Part shown: positions 12,363 to 23,334 of the stretch, one piece after another
How positions within the stretch are numbered: the stretch's first letter is position 1
How the letters are laid out: the number at the start of each line of letters is the position of its first letter
Source of the DNA: Lepas anatifera
Lineage: Eukaryota; Arthropoda; Thecostraca; Lepadidae
Reading direction: 5' to 3'
DNA: 64,000 nt
Assembly: GCA_034440635.1 (NCBI GenBank)
Contig: JAOTON010001356.1
Location: forward strand, 454,501 to 518,500
Made by a program: the position numbers and the translations under genes
The notes under the pieces: model-generated
The model's database searches: none
What the model was told of the DNA's origin: nothing
The model's input: only the letters and a program-made list of their open reading frames with translations

Positions 12363-15300
12363 CTTGGTACATTATTTCAAGGTACCGAGCGCAAATTAGG
12401 CCAGACTTCGAGAATTAATTCACAGATTACAAAGAAGCGTGCCCTGATCCAATTAACTCGAATCCCAGAACGACAACCACACCAACGGTAGAGCTCGTGT
12501 TCCAGAGTTACATCACTCTTTAAATGTTCTCAGCATCCAGAGAAGCCGACAGGGCACCTGTTTGCCCTGCTGTCCGCAGTTTCGCGGTAGCACGGGCAGT
12601 GAAAGTGCTGCATTGTCGGCGCTGTGCATAGTCGGCGATCGTCGGTGGGCCGGACAGTTCCCGCCGCCCAGCCGGAGAGTGACTCTGTGGTCACCAGCTG
12701 CTCAGCGATGACGTCACGTGGACAGACCGGCAGCGTACCAACGTCTCCGTACACACCCACCGACGCAGCGGCATGCACGGCCCGCCATCTGGTGTTGTAC
12801 AGCACTGTACCGCACTGCCCTGCAGCTCTCTCGTTCCGGCGCTACGATGCCGGCAGAGCTTTTCCGAAGAGCGCGTCAGGCGAACGGTTCCCGGCACGGC
12901 GCGTGTGCAGCCGCTCGTCGAACTAGTATCGTTAGGCCGTAACGGCCTGCCGACGGATCAACTCATGACATCAGCATCCGACGACCAGACCAGACTCCAC
13001 CGCAGTCGTCAGCTGCAAAACAAAACAAACCGGTGCACCTGGCATCAGCATTTCGGCGGCGGCTGGCCGAACGTGTCGGCATTGGCCTCAGTCCAGCAGC
13101 CGTGTAAAAACCGCACGGTGGCGGCTGTCCTGTCAGAGCCAGGTCTGACGCCGCTGTGTCACTGTCGCTGACGATGCGCCTCAGCCACGCAGCGGCAACC
13201 GGCGACGCAACGCACTGCATACCACGGATCGGGCCCACTGAGACAAGCGGGCGGCCGCCACGGTCGGCGGAGCCGGAGCCTTCGGTGTCGAGTACACACA
13301 CCGCCCGCCCCAGCGTGGCGCCGGATGGCAGGCTAGTGATGACGCATGCTGTGTTTAGACACATCGCTGCATTGAACACGCTCCTGTCAGACACCCAGCG
13401 CCATCGCCGACGGATGATTACCATTCCCAACCGGTCGCTGCAGGGAAACACCCGTGACAACGATCTCAGTTTGGACGTCAACGACAGCGTGAGCCGCTCT
13501 AGATCAATCGGGCCGTCTCACTAGCGACATTCACCGCCCGTATCTCAGCTTCAGCCTGTCTTAACCCAGTGACACGCGCACTTAACCTTCGCCCGACGCG
13601 GGCCAATCCGGGTCGCCGGGTCAGCCCAGGGTCACCGGACGTGCCGCCGTGTTCGTTGGCCGCCAGCGGCGCCCCCTGGCGAGTGATCAGCTGCCAGCGC
13701 GTGCCAGCCGGGCCCCTCAACATCGGCACAGGCGCCGCCGCGGCGCCAGCCTGCCACACTCCCGCGCATTGTCAGCCTGGCTTCCTGTGTCGTGTCCTCC
13801 CCCTCCCCCTCCCCCACCCTCCACGTCTCGGCCCCCGGTGCAGTCCGTGTGCGACACGGAGAGAAAACGGCACATCAGCCGTCGCGCGCTCTCTGACAAG
13901 TCAGCCGGAGTCGCGAGCCGACGGCGGTCGTGGGATAGGTCGGCCACAATGCGCGGAAACTAGCCGTGTAGCTTTCCCAACAACCGGAGAAAATTACTCG
14001 ACGAGACGGCCCGCGCTTTCTTTGCAGTTGGCCCGGGTTTGAACTCCAGGGACCCTAGTATGTCACTGCATGTGAGAATGTGAGAGATTTAGCCGTATTG
14101 AGTTCATGGCCGGCCCGACATTCTTACAGGAGAACAGAGACAGACTTGCGCAAGGTTTGCGATAAAAGAGCGATGTTCAAACGCCTGCTCGGTTGAGCAA
14201 CGGCGGTCGTACGGACGATTTATCTCATTTCAGCGATAATTGAAACATGCTCATAAGACTAAAAACGTGCCGACAGATGCTTAACACACTCTCTAAAGCC
14301 CACTGGGCGAGCATCAGTATTCAGCGGACACGAGAGCTTCCCCTGATTAGAATTGGCTTTATTCCCCGGTGGCCGGCGCCGGGCGATTAGCTCAGCGGCC
14401 GGCAGCAGCAGCCGGCGCCACGCCGCCGACTGTAGCTGCCGACAGCCGACCCAATGAGCCCAGCCGACGCGTCGTAATGAAATCACGACTGTCCAGCCAA
14501 CAGGGCAGTGCCATTAGCGGCGCCGGACGCCCGCCCACCGCTGGGTGGGCGGCGGCGCTCATTATACTTCAATGGTTGGCGCCGATACGGCCGACAACAC
14601 GGCTCAGCCGAAGATAACCGATCAATTAATGAGCATTCGTTACTGAGTAACAGCACCAGCAGCATCAACAAGTCAGCCGCCCAGATCGCTTATGGGTCTG
14701 ATAAAATCATCAGCTCTCTCTCTATTGTAGGAACGCCCACTGCGGGCATCAAGCGATGGAGCGCTGTTTATACTGACGAGAGCAAGTTTATACACTGAAC
14801 ACACAGTTAATTACCACCGTCTAAACCTTTCTCGGTATGGTGATCAGTCAGTCCCATCACAAAGCGTTCAGACGGCCGCTGCGCTAAGGCCACATGTTAG
14901 CAGCGGCGGGAAGGGCAACCACAGCGCCACCTATACCGGCCGCGGCAGCCCGCGCGTGAGACTGCTGCCAAAGTCACCAGGAATCTCACGGCCAGGGCGC
15001 TGAGGGAGCCGCAGCGCCACACGCCCGTGAAATCTGCGTGTTGCGGTGATGAAACGGCAGGCTTATTCAACCTTTCGAGCTGGCGGGATGAAGACATCGA
15101 CCTCGTCACCCTACAGGGCCACCGGCTCTAAAGCCGCCGATGTTGGCCGTCGACACTTTCACAGCAGGCGGCCAGCGAGTTTAATGCCAGCACCGAATAC
15201 TGACGCAGTGAGAATCTAACATAGCCACCACGTTGACGCTGTCTCAGCAAGCTGGGGACTGTTTGGTGCCAAGCCCTTTTAATATTCCTCCACTGGGGAC

Positions 15301-17424
15301 CAGTGTCTTTTAGTTTTTCAGAATCTGAGACCTAGCTCCGGTGAAGACACGTTATTTTCATTTTTCATTTTCTGGAGGATTTTCATTTTCTGGAGGATGT
15401 TGTGCCCCCTGATCAATAACATTGCACCACACAAGAAACGGGAGCGCCTGAGAAAGAAATAAGGGTGCCCTCTTAAATGACATAATGCGCCCTTAAGTAT
15501 TAAAGGGTGTTTCCCCCGTTGGTCCCCAATGAAAATTGGAGATAAATACACTGCTGCATACATTATCATACATCTATGTACATATCGACAAAGCTAAGAT
15601 ACAGGAAGGGAATGAACGCACTCGTTTTAGTGACTTTCTCTTTCACTTTGCCGGAATTAATATGTAGTTTCATGAAACTACATCCAAGGCTTTGGTATCA
15701 TTTTCAAACCCTACTTCCGGACACAAGTATGAAATGGCTCCTCTTGTACCTAGTATGAGACGCATACCATTACTTCCTTTCTTCTTCCAGAATTTTGATA
15801 ATTCCGTCATCATCGTTATGCCTCCTTCACACTCGAATTTTCATTTACCAATTCCTTTCCACCTCCATTTCCGCTGCAGCCAATCCCCTGCCCGGTGCGA
15901 CTCCTGGGGACTGCAATCCCGAGTCCCCAGTGAAACTCTAATCCCGATCCCGCAGATCTTGCCAATCCGGGAACGTTCCAAAACCTTCACTGCCGCGACA
16001 ACGTCCACCCCCTCCCCCCGAACGCCGCGTGATCGAATGAGGAACCCCGGACGTAACAAACTACACGTCCTTCCGCACTTTATGGCAGCACACGCCAACA
16101 AGGCGCTCTCATACATCGCTCAGGCATCAACACTAATCGTTTCGCCAGCGTCCCATCAGTGGGAGTGGCTCGTCAGTGGGGGCTGTGTGCAAGACCTCCA
16201 GCACAGACCCAGCCAGTCCGGGCGGGTCCATGGCGGCCGCCTGCCGTCCGATCTCACCCAGCGACGACGCCCGCCACCCTGGTACCGACGGCGACCTTTA
16301 CTCCCGCCGGGCGCCGCGCGCCGAATAGAAATCACACGTTGTGATGACGACCGACCTTCGCCGGGCGGCGGCCGCAGATTGGAGTTACTGCCGTCCTGAA
16401 TACCGATCGCCTGAACGGCCGCCTCTCGTCCGGGCCAGCGCCGCTCTGAAGTGCAGAAATCGTCCAGTGCACTACAGAGCAGAGCTCCGGCATGCGCCCG
16501 CCGACTTCCAAATGGCCGCTCTGATGTAACGACCAATTACAGCGCACCGTCACCGGGTACCCGCTCTGGCACCAATGACGTCACCCATAATTGCCGATGC
16601 CGGCTGATATGTGCAATTTGGTTAGATATCGGCCGGCGATAACAACAGCACATGTAATCGCTGCATGTGCAACATCACTGGGGTCCATGTCTTGACCCGG
16701 CGCGGCGGCACAAAGGTGCTGCCACAACGGTGCCTGCCCAAATACGGCACTGCCGAGAGGCCCGGCCGCACCGAACACCAGCCACTGCACGGGGCCATTA
16801 CCGAGCAGCGTCAACCACCGGCACCAGGCAGGAAACACTGTCAAGCTGTAGGAGCCAGCGACCGAGATCGGGCCATTACCACAGGCCGTAAACAAGTCAG
16901 CAGCTGACCATTAGGTTTAGTTAATACCCAACGTGTTATGAAGCACCCCATCCAGCCCTCTATTCCCTCCCATAAACCAAACGAATGCAAACGAGCGGCG
17001 ACGCTATCGCGAGCCCTAACCCCGCAACCCTCGCACGTCGCGACAGTTAACGCCGACACCGCCAGGTGCATATTGTGACGTCCGTACCGCGTCCCGCTGT
17101 TTGTCCATGAAGGCCGCTGCCACCAGGCCCTGCTATCTTTTCCCGTAGACCGCAGCTTCAGGAGAAATGGGGACAGAACCCGAGGATACGCAACGACAGC
17201 GGATTTCGATCAACCACGGCCACGCTTGTGTAGATATCGCCGGTATGCGGGTCAGAGAAACTACTCCACAACACTCGCAGCACGAGGACCAGCTCTATGA
17301 TCTGGACCGATGCGGTAGATGTCCTCGTGGACGGCTCTACAACAGGCCAGCCACCGCCGCTCGGCTGCGGTGTGCTGCCGCCGGCGTCTGACAACGTGCG
17401 CAGGCACGAGTGGTCGGTACTCAC
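12363..17424. other. Putative long intron, no supported exon
   Basis: Several minus-strand frames are open but lack convincing splice sites. The exon that should complete the PH domain (last helix with a Trp) must lie here or further downstream, and I could not find it. At about 15560-15900 the composition is more AT-rich, and the minus strand reads like a decayed protein with stops, possibly a retroelement remnant. Confidence 0.35.
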
Positions 17425-17512
17425 GTGTCGCGCTCGCTGGAGCTGCTGAAGAGCAGCTCGTAGATCTGCGGGCCCACGTTCAGGTTGTGCAGGATGAAGA
17501 AGGCCCGCTTCT
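17425..17512 (-). CDS. RhoGEF2: RGS-RhoGEF, PH domain exon 2 (strands beta5-7)
   Basis: The exon lies between the acceptor TCTCCAG and the donor ACAC|GTGAGTACC. It starts with two bases that complete a Glu codon and then reads KRAFFILHNLNVGPQIYELL. This matches the part of the ARHGEF11/12 PH domain where the last strands carry the QIYEL motif. Phase is 1 in, matching the exon at 18411, and 2 out. The family then has a C-terminal helix with a conserved Trp. That helix is not encoded here, so at least one more exon is missing from my model. It contributes to the PH domain that works with DH on RhoA. Confidence 0.92.
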
Positions 17513-17833
17513 CTGGAGACGAAACATGGATGCGTCATTGATACGTACGCAGATGACGATCAGAGCAGAGAAAAACAGCGCAGTGACTGAGCCAGATCAG
17601 CTTTCTCGGAAATTCATCGCCACAACTGGAACACATATACTCTAATTTGTTATCAATTAAATTAATTTGAATTAATCTAAATCAATTTGATCGTAAGTAA
17701 GAAGGTAACGCGGAGCCCAAGTCCGAGGTGTTGTTGGTTTTCGAGAGGGCAGGCGTCTGTTAGCGAGAGGCAAGAACCTGACTAAATATATCCCCCCTTT
17801 TAACTGGCGGCGACGCTCTTGTTATAAACCGCC

Positions 17834-18085
17834 CATACGCGGATCCAGGATTGCCGATCGGGGGGCGCCATCCGGACCGGGGGCGCCATCCGGACCAGGG
17901 GGCGCCACTTATGACCGGCAAAAGCTATCAGGTGGGCGCCAAATCCTAGCGGTGGGCGCCGACTTTCGCATCCTGGGGGGGGTGGGAAGCGACATTTCAA
18001 GGGGCGCCATCGACCTTTCAGGGGGGCGCCGAGGGTCGATCGGGGGGCACGTGCCCCCTTGCCCCCTCCCCTGGATCCGCCTATG
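17834..18085. mobile_element. MITE-like element rich in GGCGCC
   Basis: The ends are inverted copies: ATACGCGGATCCAGG at the left and, read from the right on the minus strand, ATAGGCGGATCCAGG. Inside, the palindrome GGCGCC occurs seven times in about 190 bp, mostly within G-runs. There is no coding capacity. I see no clear target duplication beyond a possible TA. It sits in the intron between the two PH exons. A non-autonomous DNA transposon is the likeliest reading. Confidence 0.55.
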
Positions 18086-18410
18086 AAAGCGCCCTGAAAC
18101 TAAAAACATCTGAGACACACATCATCATCAGGGTTTAACGGCGCGTCGACTGCAGCGGTCATTTGCGCCCATTCCGAGCCCCACAAGCACGCATGCCTCC
18201 AGACCAGAACAGCAGCGCCGCACGTGGCGGCGGCAGCAACGTTCGCCTCCGTTAGTGTCGCCACCAGCGCGTCCTGCACTCACTCCTCTCACCCAACCCC
18301 CTGTCGGTCACAGCACCGGTACCACTCCGTACCTGGAGCACCCTGCTCCAGAGCGACCCCCACACGACAGCGCACGTCCCTGCCCCCCCCCTGTCCAACA
18401 CCCTCCTCAC

Positions 18411-18636
18411 CGGTAGCCATCGGCCGGACCAGGATGTTCTCGTTTTTGACGATGGGACTGATCTCGCGGCCCGTCACCGTGTGGAACTTGAGCACATATT
18501 TGTCGTCCTGCTTCTGCAGCAGTACGATGAACTCCTCCAGCAGGATCATGTGCAGCTCCACGTGTTTGCCCTTGTTGCTGAACTTCCACATGACGGCGCC
18601 CTCGTGCACCATCCGGTACTTGGTCAGGTCTAGGCG
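18411..18636 (-). CDS. RhoGEF2: RGS-RhoGEF, end of DH and first PH exon
   Basis: The exon begins after CGCCACAG with RLDLTKYRMVHEGAVMW, the DH-PH junction typical of this family (LDLT, then M-[IV]-HEG). It continues through the early PH strands, including VLLQKQDDKYVLK, a stretch highly characteristic of ARHGEF1/11/12-type PH domains. It ends ATG GCT ACC G|GTGAGG in phase 1, and the next exon supplies AG to give Glu. The PH domain of this subfamily folds back on the DH domain and can bind active RhoA in feedback. Length and motifs agree with the family, with no frameshift or stop. Confidence 0.96.
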
Positions 18637-18934
18637 CTGTGGCGCGGGCAGCGGAGGTTAGAGCGGCGGGCTGGCGTTTCGGAGACGGTCACAGACAAAC
18701 ACAGGCTGCGCATGTCACCCCAGCACCCGGGTAAGTTCCATAGCTCACACTTAACACATGCCTGTTACAGTGATATGCGCGGACCACCCATAGATACTTT
18801 AACATCAAACCACGATGACAGCAGTTGCATCTCGGTCAAAATAATATTCATGATCACTGAAACAGTGATCCTTAAATAGAAAAGTACAATTGCACCGCTG
18901 AGAAAAAGCTCTCGGCGCACGTCCCCGCACTCAC

Positions 18935-19042
18935 CCCGTTGAACTCGCTGACTATGGGACTGTCGATCTTGGTGAAGCCGCTCTGTTCCAGCTTGCTCTG
19001 GATCTCCACCAACCGCTCATGCCTCTCTGTCTCGCCCTTCAC
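18935..19042 (-). CDS. RhoGEF2: RGS-RhoGEF, C-terminal helix of DH domain
   Basis: The 108-bp exon is phase 0 on both sides, with acceptor GACCTTCAG and donor GGG|GTGAGT. It encodes VKGETERHERLVEIQSKLEQ, followed by a short connector ending SEFNG. This corresponds to the long last helix of the DH domain (VK-x-E-x-E-x-x-x-R-L) that connects to the PH domain in this family. It joins in frame to the upstream exon at 19404 (HVNK) and the downstream exon at 18636 (RLDLT). Confidence 0.95.
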
Positions 19043-19403
19043 CTGAAGGTCGCACACCTCACGGTCAGGGATGGGCAAATGAATCTTATGCACCTGTACC
19101 TCCCTTCATCCACAGGCAGGGAAACACCAAGGGGCAAAGGAACGAACAAAACTACCAGCCAAATATAATCACTAGATCTACAATAGCACTGGGCCATCAA
19201 ATAGTGGGCGACATTAGCAGGAAAACAATTACTCCTGAGAATGAGAGCTTTCGAATTTATTTAGCCTTTCGGAGCTGATCAGACTCCTGTCACGCCAGTT
19301 CGCCTCAAATGACGTGACGCAAGACTAAACAGCATCATAAATACACCAGCAAGCCTATTCTCCAGCCGCAGTCGACTCAGCCATCAGCTTGCCCTCCACC
19401 CAC

Positions 19404-19721
19404 CTTGTTGACGTGCTCCAGAATGGCCTTGCTCTTCTCGCAGGCCCTGAGCACCAGCGAGTGGTCCTCGGAGCCGCGCTGGGTGTACTTGGCCAGGTTG
19501 CTGAGAAGCAGCGGGTACTTGGTGAGCCTCTGCATGCCGGTGGGCAGGATGTCCTTGAGCTGCAGCCGCCTACACACCGGGTCGCTCTCGGCCTCGGCCA
19601 GGAACTCGGCCAGCCGCTGGTCCCGCTTCTGCAGCGTCTTCAGCTTGTCCAGCGCGATGGACTGACACCGGCAGAACGCCGCCGCCGCCGTTTTGAAGTT
19701 CTCACCCGACTCGCCCTCGAA
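19404..19721 (-). CDS. RhoGEF2: RGS-RhoGEF, core of DH domain
   Basis: This 318-bp exon is 106 codons, phase 0 at both ends, with acceptor GTGCCAACAG and donor AAG|GTGGGT. It carries the most conserved part of the DH domain: CRRLQLKDILPTGMQRLTKY followed by PLLL. This is conserved region 3, which lines the GTPase-binding groove. Upstream is the family pattern AAAAFCRCQSIALDKLK. DH domains open the nucleotide site of Rho GTPases and catalyse GDP/GTP exchange. In this subfamily the substrate is RhoA, acting downstream of G alpha 12/13 at the cell cortex. All conserved positions I can recall are present. Confidence 0.97.
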
Positions 19722-20229
19722 CTGTTGGCACGAGGACGCAGGTTGGGAGGTTAGTAAGGGTGAAATACCGCTGCTGCGTGATGAGCCAAATATATACGCT
19801 CAAGTGGGCCGGCCGCAGCTTTTTTGCATTAGGACACTGGCGAAATTACAAACCAGCACAAGGTCGTGTTGATCATTGAGAAAGCGAAGCGTTTGTCTTA
19901 CACTTCCTACGCGGATTCGCACTAAGAGCTCGTCGAAAAACTGAAAACTCCTTACGCAGCCATTTCCTCACACCATTTCCAACGTACGTTTTTTACCTTA
20001 GGCCCAGAAACTGGAGAAATATCACCAAATAATTGGGAGAATCAAACAAGAGCTCGGCGAACTTGGACACATTGATCATAAAATTGCGTACATAATTTTT
20101 CTCCACCGAAAAAGGTGTAGCCAATTTTCTACGTGGCTGACCTATGGCTAGGTCTAAGAAGTGTATTATGCTGAGCCCGAGGGATTTCTGTAGGTACCCA
20201 TTACAGACAGTCGCTGCGCAGCCACCCAC

Positions 20230-20339
20230 CATGTTGATGAGGAGATCCCCGACCTTCTCCATCATGGGATCCTCCTTCTGTCGCCTCTTCATAGCTGTAT
20301 TGAAGCGTGAGTGGATCTCCAAAAGCTCCTCCAGGTTAC
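20230..20339 (-). CDS. RhoGEF2: RGS-RhoGEF, DH domain exon 3
   Basis: The acceptor GTGTTGGCAG precedes GT AAC CTG, which completes the split Gly codon from the exon at 20709. The exon reads NLEELLEIHSRFNTAMKRRQ and ends GDLLINM before the donor GTGGGT. This corresponds to the DH segment with the pattern [IL]-x-x-[IV]-H-x-x-[LF]-x-x-x-[LM] followed by [IV]-G-D-[LM]-L. Phase is 1 in and 0 out. Most of the remaining frame in this region reads through the intron and should be ignored. Confidence 0.95.
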
Positions 20340-20708
20340 CTGCCAACACGAACAGGGTTGATAGCGAGGCCACGCTGTAACTCCTACGGACATTATAGGG
20401 CGCCATATTGCGAGTGCACACAACCGTTCTATCCGACCATCACGTTTATATGCCCATTTAAGATAAAAAGGCGATCAAACAATTCTATTGGCAAACAATG
20501 CGCAGTAAACCCAAACCTGGGACAAACATATTACAGGAACAGGTACTGATTTCCATGGGCACATTTCCCTCTCAAACGAAGGATGCAAAACATGAACCAC
20601 ACAAAAAACAAGTGCAAGCACGGGATATGAGCTCAGCAAGCTTCTGTCGTGACAACTTCTGATACAACACACTCTGCCAGGGTGCTAACATACGCCAGCA
20701 GCACCCAC

Positions 20709-20825
20709 CAAAGAGAAGGTTGATGTCGTTGGGCTGCAGGATGTTGAGTGCCACCATGGGCCGGTTGAAGAGGTGGACCAACACCTTCAGGTTCCGCACG
20801 TGTGTCCGCTCGGTGTGGAACAGCT
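20709..20825 (-). CDS. RhoGEF2: RGS-RhoGEF, DH domain exon 2 (CR1)
   Basis: The acceptor is GCCCCCTGCAG and the donor TTTG|GTGGGT. It encodes ELFHTERTHVRNLKVLVHLF followed by NRPM and LQPNDINLLFG. This is conserved region 1 of the DH domain, where the Glu of the TE motif contacts switch I of Rho. The first two bases complete a Glu codon begun in the exon at 23105, so phases are 1 in and 1 out. The local sequence is closest to insect RhoGEF2 and ARHGEF11/12. Confidence 0.96.
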
Positions 20826-23104
20826 CTGCAGGGGGCAGCACGAACAGTGAGGCTAGACACCCAGCACGCGATGCACAACGGTCTAGTGCTGGCGTTTGTG
20901 GGACAAAATACAACAGAGTCATACCCAGATCCTGGTAGGCAGGAGAAACGCATACCTAGGTTATCTCCAACGGTATATTCTTGCAGATTTAATTACCTCT
21001 AGCAAACGGTCGAGTATCAAGCACATGACAGAGAAGTGAAGCTACCAAAACGATGTCTCTTACCACCCAACCAATGCTATTTCCTGTAAAGCTTTTAGGA
21101 ACATATTACAACGTTTCCTTTAGTCTTCCCTCATCTATCGTTAGCCGAGACTAATTAAGAGCCGCCCGCCCGACCTAACCAGAGGCCAGACATTAATAAG
21201 AAACCGATTAACCCCGAGCGTTTGCGCCAGCCCGTCGCATCTATTACAACTCGAACCTGTCAGGTATCAGCGCCGTCCGGCTATCAAGTCCTCCCTCCTG
21301 TCACTCTGAGTCTCCGCAGCCATTTTTCAGCCCCTATGACGCAGGCAAAATCGCAGGGCACTTATGATCCAACCCACTCACTACCGCCAGAATGGGTCGA
21401 CGGAATCCCAGTGAGTCTCCGCGCTTTACCTCTAAACGTCCGGGTAACGAGCTTACCGAACCACCAAATTCCACGACTCAACACTTCCAGGAGGTTCGGA
21501 ATCAAGCGTTACGACGGGGCGTTTGCGGGGTGGTTGGGACACGTTTGGCCGCAGGTCGGCGCGGGAGGAGGATCGATGCTGACCGGTGAAGTCAGTCGGA
21601 CGGCGGCGCCTCCCACCACCTCACGGCGGCAGCAGCACGTCTCCCGGCGCATTGATCGGCCCCGGCACACCGTACTGCGGGTCATTGCGGCTCCGACGGA
21701 GACGATAACCCCGCACCCCCGCAGTCGCCTCAGGCCAAAGGGAGATTAAGGAGAGCAGCGACCGAAGCCGAGCCCGACAGCCAGCAGGCTCGGCCAAATG
21801 AGATTCCATGGCGGGGGAAAATGTTCGGAGCTACGGCTGTATAAAGCGACGGCAATAGAACCTCGCCCCAGTGGCCCGAGGTGGGGGGGGGTCTAAAACA
21901 CCCTTCGATCACGACCCCTAGGTACGATAGTGAAAAAACGCAAACGGTGGTAAGTAATCCATCATAAATTATTTAAGAGCCACATCGGCCACTTTTTGGC
22001 CCAGGTCAGTATCGAGTCATGACACGTCGAAGAAGGCGACAAGTTAAGGAATACATTTTGGGCTCTAGCATTTAACTGGGTGGAATTACAGTCAATTTTC
22101 GGGAGGCATCGATTCCCCTTGCTGCTGCGAATCGAATGATGCATAGTATGACTGTACTAGGTCAAAATATAACAATGGCGTTGAAGGTCACCATCCGAGC
22201 GATAGTCAATATGCAGATTATTCGCCGCGCAATGACAATCCAAACGTAATAGTAGAGAAAAGAAAGCTCCATCAGCATTTCCACAGAAGTAATGAACCCA
22301 AGCAACAAAACCTGTTTAAGTAGTCCCAAATGACCTCTCAGAGGTCGCATGTTCAAACTTGCAACATGATTCTGGAGAGTGGTCTAGGATTTTGTAAATA
22401 AAAACATATTAAACGTATAAGCCGTATGAACAGAAATATAAACATGCTTAGGCCAGTTCCGTTTTGCACATACATTCCTAATACAGAGAGCGTGACCCTA
22501 ACCCTATGTCATCGTTATAAAAAGATCCTGTACCACAGCTTGTGGTGCTCGATGGGCTTATTATGTGATACGAACATCAGAACAATATATTAACCCTGTT
22601 CCCACAGGTACCAATTCCACCATTTTTGGAGATATCACATTCATGTGTCAGGTCATGGTCGTCAGGTCAGTCAGGTCATGACCTGACTTGGTGACCTAAT
22701 CTGCGATGACACAACAATTAACGGTTTGGAAAGTTGCGCAATCGATCGAGGAAAAGGTGCGCCAAGTAGAGCGGCGCCAGTTTCTGGGCACCGTCCGGAC
22801 AACACAACGGCGGGGTGGTGGGGCGTGTTCTGACGCTCGCACTGCGGGCGGGGGTTAACCAAATGGCGACTAAGCCATGCGGTCTGCCTTACCAAACCAA
22901 TAGGCCAGTGATTCACAAGCGACTTCAACAAGCCGGTAAAATTGCAAATAAAACCATCCTAATTGTTCATTTGTTCATAAAAGCTCCAGTTTGCACAGCA
23001 TACAAAACCATTACGTCCAGGTCCGTTGGTGAGTTAGAAAATCTCACGTCGAAATCGAAAGCAGCCTTCCCAAGCAGGGTAAAAGCCCGCTCTCGAGCAC
23101 TCAC
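20826..23104 (-). other. Intron between the first two DH exons
   Basis: The stretch is bounded by a supported donor at 23104 and acceptor at 20826. Composition is mixed, with an AT-rich part at 21960-22700. No repeat array stands out apart from a short TCAGGTCATGG motif near 22650-22690. Confidence 0.8.
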
Positions 23105-23301
23105 CGTTGACCACGTCCAGTCTCTGTTTCTCCTTGGGCCGCAGGTGCCGCAGTGTCTCCGGGTCGATGCCCCGCTGCCAGCCGGGCGGGTCGGCGTCCA
23201 CCTCCATGTCCGAGTCCCAGCCGGGGGTGCCCTCGGCCAGCGAGCCCGCCACCCGGCCGCGCACCGACACAGAGTCCAGCGAGGCCGACGGACTCTCCTG
23301 G
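23105..23301 (-). CDS. RhoGEF2: RGS-RhoGEF, linker and start of DH domain
   Basis: The exon runs from acceptor GGTCTGCAG to donor AACG|GTGAGT. The first half is Ser-rich linker (QESPSASLDSVSVRGR), then an acidic stretch, then PPGWQRGIDPETLRHLRPKE and KQRLDVVN. The W-Q-x-x-x-x-x-E-x-L-x-x-L-[KR]-P-x-E pattern directly before the DH domain is a hallmark of LARG and PDZ-RhoGEF. It begins with one base of a split codon (phase 2 in), which fits all four candidate exons upstream: 29736, 30922, 33107 and 35937. Phase out is 1. Confidence 0.95.
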
Positions 23302-23309
23302 CTGCAGAC

Positions 23310-23334
23310 CACAGGTCAGGTCAGGTCAGGTCAG
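23310..23334. repeat. (GGTCA)n next to a splice acceptor
   Basis: Five tandem pentamers; on the sense (minus) strand these are CTGAC units. They lie 15 to about 35 bases before the acceptor of the exon at 23301. CTGAC fits the metazoan branch-point consensus, so this tract offers several potential branch points. The same 25 bases recur at 60191-60215 before another exon. Confidence 0.9.

Noticed and set aside
18872..19093. Reading the DH exon at 19042 as extending upstream to about 19093
   Set aside because: The extension runs through the acceptor GACCTTCAG. The family alignment starts at VKGETE, right after that acceptor.
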